64,000 nt of DNA from Nocardioides potassii (GTDB taxonomy: Bacteria; Actinomycetota; Actinomycetes; Propionibacteriales; Nocardioidaceae), in NCBI RefSeq assembly GCF_021648885.1, contig NZ_JAKJHZ010000007.1, positions 124,001-188,000 of the forward strand. Reading direction: 5' to 3'. Positions 7,451 through 15,138 of the stretch are shown one piece after another. Below the pieces are notes generated by a model. It was not told the DNA's origin. It saw only the letters and a program-made list of their open reading frames with translations, and did no database searches. The position numbers were made by a program, and so were the translations under genes. Numbering within the stretch: position 1 is the first letter of the stretch; the number at the start of each line of letters is the position of its first letter.

Positions 7451-10400
7451 GTGGCGTCCGAGCGGGAGCAGATGCAGACCTTCGACATCGCCGGGCCGCT
7501 GCCGACCGGCACCACGTTGCTCGAGGCGAGCGCCGGCACCGGCAAGACCTGGACCATCGCCGCGCTCGTCACCCGCTACCTCGCCGAGGGCGTCGCGACG
7601 CTCGAGGAGATGCTCGTCGTCACGTTCACCCGCGCGGCGAGCCAGGAGCTGCGCGACCGCGTGCGCCGCCAGCTCGACGGGGCGGCGGCGGTCCTCTCCG
7701 ACCCGGGCACTGCCGACCCGGCCGACACGCTGCACACCTGGCTCATCGACGCCGACGACGCCGAGCGCCGTGCCCGCCTCGGCCGGCTCACCGATGCGCT
7801 GACGTCGTACGACGCCGCGACGATCGCGACGATCCACCAGTTCTGCCAGCTGGTGCTCCGCAGCCTCGGGGTGGCCGGCGACACCGACACCGGGGCGGTG
7901 CTGGTCGAGGACCTCGAGCAGCTGACCAGCGAGGTCGTCGACGACCGCTACCTCCAGCTGTTCGCCCGGCAGGAGAAGGCGCCGTGGACCCGGGAGGAGG
8001 CCTACGCGATCGCGCGCGAGGTCGTCAACGACCCGCGGGCCCGCGTCGCCCCGCAGGAGGCGCTCACCGAGGACCCCGAAGGGGGTGCGGCCGCGCGCGT
8101 CCGCTTCGCCTGCGAGGTCCTCGACGAGATCGACCGGCGCAAGCGCCGCCTGGGCGTGCTGTCCTACGACGACCTGCTGGGCCAGCTCGCCGACGCCCTC
8201 GGCCCGGAGGACTCCCCCGCCCGCGCGCGGATGCGCACGCGCTGGAAGGTCGCCCTGATCGACGAGTTCCAGGACACCGACCCCGTGCAGTGGCAGGTCT
8301 TCGAGCGCGCCTTCCACGGCGTCTCGACCCTCGTCCTCATCGGTGACCCGAAGCAGGCGATCTACGCCTTCCGCGGCGGCGACATCGTCACCTACCTCAG
8401 GGCCGCCGAGCAGGCCACGACCCGGCAGACCCTCGGCGTCAACTGGCGTGCCGACCAGCCGCTGCTCGACTCCCTCCACGTGCTCGTCGAGGGCGCCGCC
8501 CTCGGCGACGACCGCATCGCGGTCCACCCGGTGTCCGCCCACCACCCGTCCTCGCGGCTCGACGGCGCCGGACCTCCGTTCCGGCTGCGGGTCGCGCGCC
8601 ACGCGGAGCTCCGCCGCACGAAGCCGCGCATCGGCGACTGGCGCGAGCACGTGCTGACCGACCTGGCCGCCGACGTGAAGCGGCTGCTCACCGGGGGCGC
8701 CACGGTCGAGGTCGACGGCCAGGTGCGCCCGGTCGAGCCGAGGGACGTCGCCGTGCTGGCCGCCCGGCGGGCCGACCTGCTCGCCGCGCAGGAGGCGCTG
8801 GCCGCGGTCGGCGTGCCTGCTGTGCTCAACGCCGGCGGCTCGGTCTTCAAGACCGCGGCCGCGACCCAGTGGCTCACCCTGCTCGAGGCGCTCGAGCAGC
8901 CGCACCGCGCCGACCGCGTGCGCGCCGCGGCGCTCACCGACTTCTTCGGCCGGACCGCCGAGGAGCTCCAGTCCGAGGACGACCCGACCGACGAGCTGAG
9001 CGAGCACGTACGACGTCTTGCGGACGTGTTCGCCGCGCGTGGCGTGGCGGCGGTGCTGGAGAGCGCGGTGCTGGGTGGCCTCGTCGCGCGGGTGCTGGGC
9101 CGCGTCGGCGGCGAACGCACGCTGACCGACCTGCGCCACATCGGTGAGGCACTGCACACGGTGACGGTGGCCGAGCGGCTCGGGGTGGTCGGCCTGCTCG
9201 GCTGGCTGCGCACCCAGGTGGCCGACGAGAAGGTCGAGGTCGCCTCCGAGCGGACCCGCCGCCTCGACTCCGACGCGGCGGCCGTGCAGCTGGTGACGAT
9301 CCACGGCAGCAAGGGCCTGGAGTACCCGATCGTCTACCTCCCGACGCTGTGGGACCGGTGGGTGCGCGACGAGGACGTGCCGCTCTTCCACGACGCCGAC
9401 GGCGAGCGGTGCCGCGACGTCGGTGGACCGAGCCGGTGGCGCGACGCGGCCGTCACCCGCAGCCGCCACGAGGACGCGGGCGAGTCGCTCCGCCTGCTCT
9501 ACGTCGCGCTCACCCGGGCCCAGTCGCAGGTCGTGGCGTGGTACTGCCCGACCGCCAACAACACCGCGTCGGCCCCGCTCCACCGGATGCTCTTCGGCCG
9601 GGCGCCCGGCCACGCGTCGGTCAACGACGTCCAGCCGGTGCTCGGCGACGACGAGGTGGTGGAGATCCTCGCCCGCTGGAAGGCCGCCGGCGGGCCGCAG
9701 CCCGAGCTCGCCATCCCCGGCACCGTCGACACCACCCCGATCGACCGGGCGCTGCCGCCGTTGTCCGTGAGGTCGTTCGACCGCGAGGTCGACACCGCCT
9801 GGCGCCGCACGTCCTACTCCGCGCTCGCCGCGGCCGGCGCGCCGCACGCGAGCACGGCCGACCGGGTGCTGTCGGAGCCGGACGACGCCCCGGAGGTCGA
9901 CGACCTCGAGCTCGACGAGCTCGACGACCCGGCCGATGCGTCCGCCCACGCGGTCGACGCTGCCCTGACGGCGGTCGCCTCGCCGATGGCCGACCAGCCG
10001 GTGGGGGCGGCGTTCGGCTCCCTCGTCCACGAGGTCCTCGAGCACGCCGACCCGGCGGCCGACGACCTGCGCGCCGAGCTGCTCGCCCTGGTCGAGGAGC
10101 ACCGCGCGTGGTGGGCCGTCGAGGTGGACGCCGAGGGCCTCGCGGACGCACTGGTGCAGGTCTGCGACTCGCCGCTCGGGCCGCTCGCCGGCGGCCTGAC
10201 CCTGCGGGACATCCACGTGCCCGACCGGTTGCGCGAGCTCGACTTCGAGCTGCCGCTCTCCGGCGGCGACCTGGCGCCGCCCGCTGCGTCCGCCGCGGCC
10301 CACGTGGTGCTCGGCGACCTCGGCCCGCTGCTGCGGGCGCACCTCCCGGAGGGCGACCCGCTGCTCGCCTTCGCCGACACCCTCGAGGGCGATGCCGACC

Positions 10401-10822
10401 TGGCCGCCCAGCGGCTGCTCGGCTACCTCACCGGCTCGATCGACGTCGTGGTGCGGGTCCCGGTGGACGGACGGCTGCGCTACCTGACGATCGACTACAA
10501 GACCAACTGGCTGGGCGACCGTGCCGCGCCGGCGACGGCCTGGGAGTACCGCCCTGCCGTCCTCGACGAGGCGATGGGCCACTCCGACTACCCGCTCCAG
10601 GCCCTCCTCTACACCGTCGTGCTCCACCGCTACCTCCGCTGGCGGCTGCCCGACTACGACCCCCACCAGCACCTGGGCGGCGTGCTCTACCTCTACCTCC
10701 GCGGGATGTGCGGCCCGCAGACCCCGCTCGTCGCCGGCCGGCCGTGCGGCGTCTTCTCGTGGCAGCCACCGGTCGCCCTGGTGACCGCACTGTCCGACCT
10801 CCTCGACGGGGCCCGACCATGA
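7451..10822 (+). CDS. recB: Exodeoxyribonuclease V beta subunit (RecB)
   Basis: A 1123-residue UvrD-type 3'-5' helicase with a C-terminal nuclease. Walker A is EASAGTGKT (about residue 30), motif II is LIDEFQDTDPVQW, motif III is LIGDPKQAIYAFRGGDI, motif V is VTIHGSKGLEYPIVYLP and motif VI is LRLLYVALTRAQ. The nuclease domain retains the active-site blocks GAAFGSLVHEVLEHAD, LTIDYKTNW and YPLQALLYTVVLHRYL, so it should be catalytically competent. The GTG start is 1 nt after the recC stop, implying translational coupling. The next gene, recD, follows after 13 nt. Acts on DNA ends with RecC and RecD. Confidence 0.96.
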   Translation: MASEREQMQTFDIAGPLPTGTTLLEASAGTGKTWTIAALVTRYLAEGVATLEEMLVVTFTRAASQELRDRVRRQLDGAAAVLSDPGTADPADTLHTWLIDADDAERRARLGRLTDALTSYDAATIATIHQFCQLVLRSLGVAGDTDTGAVLVEDLEQLTSEVVDDRYLQLFARQEKAPWTREEAYAIAREVVNDPRARVAPQEALTEDPEGGAAARVRFACEVLDEIDRRKRRLGVLSYDDLLGQLADALGPEDSPARARMRTRWKVALIDEFQDTDPVQWQVFERAFHGVSTLVLIGDPKQAIYAFRGGDIVTYLRAAEQATTRQTLGVNWRADQPLLDSLHVLVEGAALGDDRIAVHPVSAHHPSSRLDGAGPPFRLRVARHAELRRTKPRIGDWREHVLTDLAADVKRLLTGGATVEVDGQVRPVEPRDVAVLAARRADLLAAQEALAAVGVPAVLNAGGSVFKTAAATQWLTLLEALEQPHRADRVRAAALTDFFGRTAEELQSEDDPTDELSEHVRRLADVFAARGVAAVLESAVLGGLVARVLGRVGGERTLTDLRHIGEALHTVTVAERLGVVGLLGWLRTQVADEKVEVASERTRRLDSDAAAVQLVTIHGSKGLEYPIVYLPTLWDRWVRDEDVPLFHDADGERCRDVGGPSRWRDAAVTRSRHEDAGESLRLLYVALTRAQSQVVAWYCPTANNTASAPLHRMLFGRAPGHASVNDVQPVLGDDEVVEILARWKAAGGPQPELAIPGTVDTTPIDRALPPLSVRSFDREVDTAWRRTSYSALAAAGAPHASTADRVLSEPDDAPEVDDLELDELDDPADASAHAVDAALTAVASPMADQPVGAAFGSLVHEVLEHADPAADDLRAELLALVEEHRAWWAVEVDAEGLADALVQVCDSPLGPLAGGLTLRDIHVPDRLRELDFELPLSGGDLAPPAASAAAHVVLGDLGPLLRAHLPEGDPLLAFADTLEGDADLAAQRLLGYLTGSIDVVVRVPVDGRLRYLTIDYKTNWLGDRAAPATAWEYRPAVLDEAMGHSDYPLQALLYTVVLHRYLRWRLPDYDPHQHLGGVLYLYLRGMCGPQTPLVAGRPCGVFSWQPPVALVTALSDLLDGARP

Positions 10823-10835
10823 CCAAGCACCCCGC

Positions 10836-12593
10836 ATGACTGATCTCTTCGAGCCCGTCGACGCCACCGACGCCCGCCTCGCGCTGGGCGCCACCGGGCT
10901 GCTCGCCGACCTCAACGCCGCCGGCGTGCTCACCAGTGCCGACGTGCACGTGGCCCTCGCGCTCGGGCGCCTCGGGGGCGAGGACGACGAGCGGGTGCTG
11001 CTCGCCGTGGCACTGGCCGTGCGGGCAGTGCGCAGCGGGTCGGTGTGCGTCGACCTGGCGACCGTCGCGGATCCTGCGGACCTGCCCTGGCCGGACCACG
11101 ACGCCTGGGTCGCGGCGGTCGCGGCGAGCCCCCTCGTCGGGCTGGGTCTGGTCCGCTGGGACAACGACCTGCTCTACCTCGACCGCTACCACGAGCAGGA
11201 GACCCAGGTCGTCGACGACCTGCGCGCCCGCGCCGCGACCGCGCCCGCCGTGGACGGCGGGCTGATGGAGTCGTCGATGTCGCGCGTCGTGGCTGCGATG
11301 CAGCGGGCCCGTCCGGGGTCGTCGTACGACGAGCAGGTGGCCGCGTGCCTCGCCGCGGCCGGGCAGTGGACGACCGTGCTCACCGGTGGGCCGGGCACGG
11401 GCAAGACGACGGCGGTCGCGAGCCTCCTCGTCGGTCTCCTCGACCAGCACCCCGGCGGGCTGCGCATCGCCCTCGCCGCGCCCACCGGCAAGGCGGCCGC
11501 CCGGCTGCAGCAGGCGGTGCACCAGGAGGCGGAGGCGTTCGACGAGTCCGACCGGGCCCGGTTGGCCGGCGTCACCGCCTCGACCCTCCACCGGCTGCTG
11601 CGGCCCGACCCGGGCAACTCGACCCGCTTCCGCCACAACCGCGGCAACCGCCTGCCCCACGACGTGGTGGTCGTCGACGAGGCGTCGATGGTGTCGCTGA
11701 CCCAGATGGCCCGGCTGCTGGAGGCGGTGCGACCCGACGCCCGGCTGGTCCTCGTCGGCGACCCGCACCAGCTCTCGTCCGTCGAGGCCGGGGCGGTGCT
11801 GAGCGACGTGGTGCGCGGCTTCCAGGGCCGCGGTGACTCGCCGGTCGCGGCGCTCGAGTCGACGCACCGCTTCGGCGCCGAGATCCACGAGCTGGCCGAG
11901 GCGCTGCGCACGGGTGACGCCGACGCGGCCCTCCACGTGCTGTCCGCCGGGCACGACGCGGTCGAGTGGGTCGACGAGGACGACCCGTCCTCGCGGATCC
12001 GGAGCACGGCGCTGGCCGCCGCGCTGGCGGTCCGCGACGCGGCCGAGCACGGCGAGGTCGAGGGCGCCTTGCGGGCGCTCGACCAGCACCGGCTGCTGTG
12101 CGCGCACCGCGACGGCCCCTACGGCGTGCGCCACTGGAACCGTCGCATCGAGCAGTGGCTCACCGCGGAGACCGGCGACCCGCTGTTCGAGCGCGCCTAC
12201 ATCGGCCGCCCCCTCCTGGTGACGGCCAACGACCACCAGCTCGGCGTCTACAACGGCGACAGCGGGGTCGTCGTACGGACCCCGGGTGGGCCACGCGCGA
12301 TCATCGCCGCGAGCGACGGCCCGCGCGACCTGGCGCCCTCGCGGCTCGGCGACGTCGAGACCATGCACGCGCTGACGATCCACAAGTCCCAGGGCTCGCA
12401 GGCCGACGTGGTGACCGTGCTCCTCCCCGACGAGGAGTCGCGGCTGCTCTCGCGCGAGCTCTTCTACACCGCCGTCACCCGAGCGCGCTCGCGCGTGCGG
12501 GTGGTCGGGTCGGAGGCGTCGATCCGCGCGGCGATCGGCCGGCGGGCACAGCGTGCGAGCGGGCTCGCCGTACGCCTGGCGGCGGCCCCGTGA
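10836..12593 (+). CDS. recD: Exodeoxyribonuclease V alpha subunit (RecD)
   Basis: A 585-residue superfamily 1B 5'-3' helicase. An N-terminal RecB-binding region (~residues 1-110) is followed by Walker A TGGPGTGKTTAV (~residue 185), motif Ia LAAPTGKAAARLQ, motif II VVVVDEASMVSL, motif III LVGDPHQLSSVEAGAVL, motif V ALTIHKSQGSQADVVTVLL and motif VI LFYTAVTRAR. All motifs needed for ATP hydrolysis are intact. It completes the recC-recB-recD operon and gives the fast translocating motor of the complex. The length matches RecD (about 600) and not the longer RecD2. Confidence 0.95.
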   Translation: MTDLFEPVDATDARLALGATGLLADLNAAGVLTSADVHVALALGRLGGEDDERVLLAVALAVRAVRSGSVCVDLATVADPADLPWPDHDAWVAAVAASPLVGLGLVRWDNDLLYLDRYHEQETQVVDDLRARAATAPAVDGGLMESSMSRVVAAMQRARPGSSYDEQVAACLAAAGQWTTVLTGGPGTGKTTAVASLLVGLLDQHPGGLRIALAAPTGKAAARLQQAVHQEAEAFDESDRARLAGVTASTLHRLLRPDPGNSTRFRHNRGNRLPHDVVVVDEASMVSLTQMARLLEAVRPDARLVLVGDPHQLSSVEAGAVLSDVVRGFQGRGDSPVAALESTHRFGAEIHELAEALRTGDADAALHVLSAGHDAVEWVDEDDPSSRIRSTALAAALAVRDAAEHGEVEGALRALDQHRLLCAHRDGPYGVRHWNRRIEQWLTAETGDPLFERAYIGRPLLVTANDHQLGVYNGDSGVVVRTPGGPRAIIAASDGPRDLAPSRLGDVETMHALTIHKSQGSQADVVTVLLPDEESRLLSRELFYTAVTRARSRVRVVGSEASIRAAIGRRAQRASGLAVRLAAAP

Positions 12594-12643
12594 CCGCGTC
12601 CCACGAGGCGGCCAGTGGAAATCTCCGCGACACAGAGTCCCGC

Positions 12644-12649
12644 TAGCCT
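12644..12649 (+). promoter_or_regulatory. -10 box (TAGCCT) of a probable leaderless transcript
   Basis: TAGCCT is separated by 6 nt from the ATG at 12656. No ribosome-binding sequence is seen, fitting a leaderless mRNA for the ACT-domain gene. Confidence 0.5.
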
Positions 12650-12655
12650 CGTCGC

Positions 12656-13252
12656 ATGCCCTACCTGATGCGTGTCGAGCTCCCGGACGTCCCGGGATCG
12701 CTGGGCCGCGTCGCGAGCGCGATCGGTGAGGCCGGCGGGGACATCGACGCGATCGAGATCGTCGAGAAGCGCGACGGCTACGCGGTCGACGACGTCCTGC
12801 TCGAGATCCCGCACGGCACGATGCCCGACTCGATCGTCTCCGCGTGCGGCGTGCTCGACGGCGTGAGCGTGCTGTGGATCAACCGCTACGCCGCCGGGGG
12901 CAACCTCTTCCTCGACCTCGAGGTCGTCGAGTCGCTCACCGAGGACCCCTCGACCGCCCGCGACCGGCTGGTCGACCTGCTGCCGATCGCGTTCCGCGTC
13001 GACTGGGCGGCGCGCGTCACGGCCGACGGCGGCCGTGTCGTCCACGCGACCGACGCCGCACCCACGACGTTCTCGTTCGAGCCCGTCACCGAGCCCGTAC
13101 GGCTCCCCGGCGACGACGTCTACGTCGAGTGCGCTGCCCCCTTCGGCGACGACGTCGTCCTGATGGGCCGCCGCGGCGGTCCGGAGTTCCTCGACTCCGA
13201 GCTCGCCCGGCTCGAGCACCTCCTCGGCCTCGCGATCACGATCTCCCGCTGA
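12656..13252 (+). CDS. ACT-domain protein
   Basis: A 198-residue cytosolic protein. Residues 1-75 form an ACT fold (YLMRVELPDVPGSLGRVASA, then IGEAGGDIDAIEIVE), the amino-acid-binding regulatory module usually fused to metabolic enzymes. The remaining 120 residues contain a second alpha/beta region (LVDLLPIAFRVDWAARVTAD and GDDVYVECAAPFGDDVVLMG) that I cannot assign. Stand-alone ACT proteins of this form are common in actinobacteria; they probably sense an amino acid, but no target is evident. It has its own promoter and converges on the MFS gene across a twin palindromic repeat. Confidence 0.8.
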   Translation: MPYLMRVELPDVPGSLGRVASAIGEAGGDIDAIEIVEKRDGYAVDDVLLEIPHGTMPDSIVSACGVLDGVSVLWINRYAAGGNLFLDLEVVESLTEDPSTARDRLVDLLPIAFRVDWAARVTADGGRVVHATDAAPTTFSFEPVTEPVRLPGDDVYVECAAPFGDDVVLMGRRGGPEFLDSELARLEHLLGLAITISR

Positions 13253-13300
13253 CTCCTACCTCGGGCGCCGTACGACGCGCAGATGGGCGGTGACCGCCGG

Positions 13301-13412
13301 GCGGTGAGCACAGCAGGTTCCGGACGGTCAGAAGGCGCGCTGCTCACCGCCACCCGGCGCAGCGGTGAGCAACGACAGGTTCCCGACGGTCAGAACGTGT
13401 GCTGCTCACCGC
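13301..13412. repeat. Two tandem palindrome-ended repeats (about 50 bp each)
   Basis: Copy 1 (13301-13350) and copy 2 (13362-13412) both start with GCGGTGAGCA and end with its reverse complement TGCTCACCGC. The interiors (30 and 31 nt) share CAGGTTCC, one variable base, then GACGGTCAGAA. Each copy can form a stem of 10 bp. They lie between the convergent ends of the ACT-domain gene and the MFS gene. They may act as a bidirectional terminator or be a dispersed palindromic element; conservation of the loop goes beyond what a simple terminator needs. Confidence 0.8.
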
Positions 13413-13432
13413 TGCCCGGCCGACCGGAGCGC

Positions 13433-14749
13433 TCAGGCGACCGAGCGGATCCGGGTGACGAAGACCGAGCCGAGGACGCAGAGCACGAAGCCGACCGCGT
13501 AGACCACGCCGTAGCCGACCGAGAACGACTCGCCCTGGGTGGCCACGCTCCCACCCGCGGCCCGTACGACGACCAGGATCAGGCCCGCGACCGCCGGGGC
13601 GATCACCTGCGGCAGCGCGGAGGCGATGTTGATCACGCCCAGGTCCTTGGCGCGGTCGCTCGCGCCGGGCAGCACCTGGGTGATGAGCGCGAAGTCGACG
13701 GCCTGGTAGACGCCGAACCCCGCGCCGAGGACGACCGCGGCGAGCAGCGCGCCGGGCCAGGCCTGCCACGTCCCGAGGACGAGCATGCTGAGCCCGATGA
13801 GCAGGCCGGAGCACGTCACGAAGATCTTGCGGCGACCGACGCGGTCGCTCCACGCACCCACGACGACCGTGGTCGCGACGGTCGTGCCGCCGTAGATCAG
13901 CACGAGCAGGCCGAGCTTGGCGGTGGCGTCGTCGTCGGTGAAGCCGAGGCCGTCGGTGAGGTAGTAGAAGAGGTAGTTCAGCGCGATCCAGTTGCCGAGG
14001 TTGACCAGGAACCGGGTCACCCAGGCCCACGCGAAGTCCGGGTGCTCCTTCGGCGAGACCCAGAAGGACCGCAGCAGCTGCTTCCAGTCCATCGGTGCGA
14101 GCTCGTGGTCGCTTGGCAGCGGGATGTCGCGGGAGCCGAGGACGTAGGGCACCGACAGGACCAGCATCACGACCGCGATCACGACGTAGCCCTGCGCGAT
14201 CGAGCCGGTCCACTCGGCGATCTTGATCCCGAGCAGGACGCCGACCGTTCCGGCGATCGCGATCATCCCGCCGATCAGGCCCCGCTGGGGCACCGGCACC
14301 TGGTCCGGCACGGCCGCGGTGCCGCCGGCCCAGGCCGCGTTGAGGGCGAGCTGCACGAGGCTCCAGCCCAGGATCATCGCCGCTGCACTGTCGGCGCCCG
14401 ACAGCAGCAGCAGCCCGACCGCGCCGATGAGGACCCCGCCGATGACCCACGGCACGCGGCGGCCGAGGCGCGAGCGCGTACGGTCCGAGAACGCGCCCCA
14501 GACCGGGTTCGCCAGCAGCGAGATCATCGCGCCGACGAACAGCACGACCGAGAGCAGCAGCTCCTTGCTCAGGCCGCCGGGCTCGGCGTCCGCCACCCGG
14601 GCGGCCTGCTGCGCGAGCAGCACCTGGATCGGACCGAACCACCCGGCCATCAGACCGAGGTTGAGCATCACCAGGGACGCGGTCCAGCGCACCGGCGGCG
14701 CGTCGACGGGTTCGTCGAACGCCGAGCGGGACGTGGTCGCGGTGGTCAC
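13433..14749 (-). CDS. MFS transporter (12 TM)
   Basis: A 438-residue major-facilitator protein. Twelve hydrophobic segments are visible. Between TM2 and TM3 stands the MFS signature loop as WGAFSDRTRSRLGRRVPWVI, and the second half carries the equivalent GAWSDRVGRRKIFV. The first helix reads SLVMLNLGLMAGWFGPIQVL, resembling sugar-type SLC45/GPH-like carriers, so a sugar or related solute is a reasonable guess; the substrate is not readable. The GTG start at 14749 is chosen because CACAAT precedes it by 6 nt and because the protein then begins with TTATTSRSAFDEP, a short cytosolic tail. Confidence 0.82.
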   Translation of the reverse strand: MTTATTSRSAFDEPVDAPPVRWTASLVMLNLGLMAGWFGPIQVLLAQQAARVADAEPGGLSKELLLSVVLFVGAMISLLANPVWGAFSDRTRSRLGRRVPWVIGGVLIGAVGLLLLSGADSAAAMILGWSLVQLALNAAWAGGTAAVPDQVPVPQRGLIGGMIAIAGTVGVLLGIKIAEWTGSIAQGYVVIAVVMLVLSVPYVLGSRDIPLPSDHELAPMDWKQLLRSFWVSPKEHPDFAWAWVTRFLVNLGNWIALNYLFYYLTDGLGFTDDDATAKLGLLVLIYGGTTVATTVVVGAWSDRVGRRKIFVTCSGLLIGLSMLVLGTWQAWPGALLAAVVLGAGFGVYQAVDFALITQVLPGASDRAKDLGVINIASALPQVIAPAVAGLILVVVRAAGGSVATQGESFSVGYGVVYAVGFVLCVLGSVFVTRIRSVA

Positions 14750-14755
14750 GGCGTC

Positions 14756-14761
14756 ATTGTG
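14756..14761 (-). promoter_or_regulatory. -10-like box (CACAAT) for the MFS gene
   Basis: On the minus strand CACAAT (one mismatch to TACAAT) lies 6 nt before the GTG at 14749, again suggesting a leaderless transcript. Confidence 0.35.
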
Positions 14762-14852
14762 CCCGTGACGTGCACGAGTCGACCGAGCCGCGGACGCATC
14801 CCTCGCGCCGAGCCGGGGTACGACCGGGTCACGTCCGCGAGAGGAGTGCACC

Positions 14853-15035
14853 ATGAGCGCGCACGACGCCCAGCCCGACATGCCCGGCGAGGCCGGCACG
14901 CCCCAGCCCTCGGACCCGTTCGAGCCCGAGGCACCGGCGCACGTCGACCCTGATCCCGAGACGTCCGCGCACCGCGACGAGGACGACGAGGCGACCGTCG
15001 ACGGCGCGGACCCGTCCCCGCCGCAGCCGAGCTGA
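14853..15035 (+). CDS. Small acidic, disordered protein
   Basis: A 60-codon ORF with a GAGAGGAG ribosome site before its ATG. The product is rich in Asp, Glu, Pro and Ala (for example DPFEPEAPAHVDPDPE) with no hydrophobic segment, so it should be soluble and disordered. No family is recognised. A GC hairpin follows the stop (15042-15069), making a compact single-gene unit, which supports it being real. Confidence 0.5.
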   Translation: MSAHDAQPDMPGEAGTPQPSDPFEPEAPAHVDPDPETSAHRDEDDEATVDGADPSPPQPS

Positions 15036-15041
15036 CAGCCC

Positions 15042-15069
15042 CGCCCGGCAGCGACCTCGCAGCCGGGCG
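15042..15069 (+). terminator. GC hairpin after the small acidic protein gene
   Basis: CGCCCGGC and GCCGGGCG form an 8-bp stem with a 12-nt loop, starting 7 nt after the stop codon. Confidence 0.5.
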
Positions 15070-15138
15070 GCGCGGCCCTCCTTCCCCTCGTCGAAGCGCA
15101 GCTCGAGAAGCGCCACAGAGCCCGAGCCGGCTGCTTGA

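Noticed and set aside
3277..7572. Very long open frame antisense to recC
   Set aside because: High GC keeps antisense frames open. Its composition is Val/Gly/Arg/Glu-rich with no domain, while recC on the other strand shows clear RecC homology.
7256..11164. Long open frame antisense to recB and the start of recD
   Set aside because: A shadow of the recBD genes. The helicase and nuclease motifs are all in the plus-strand frames.
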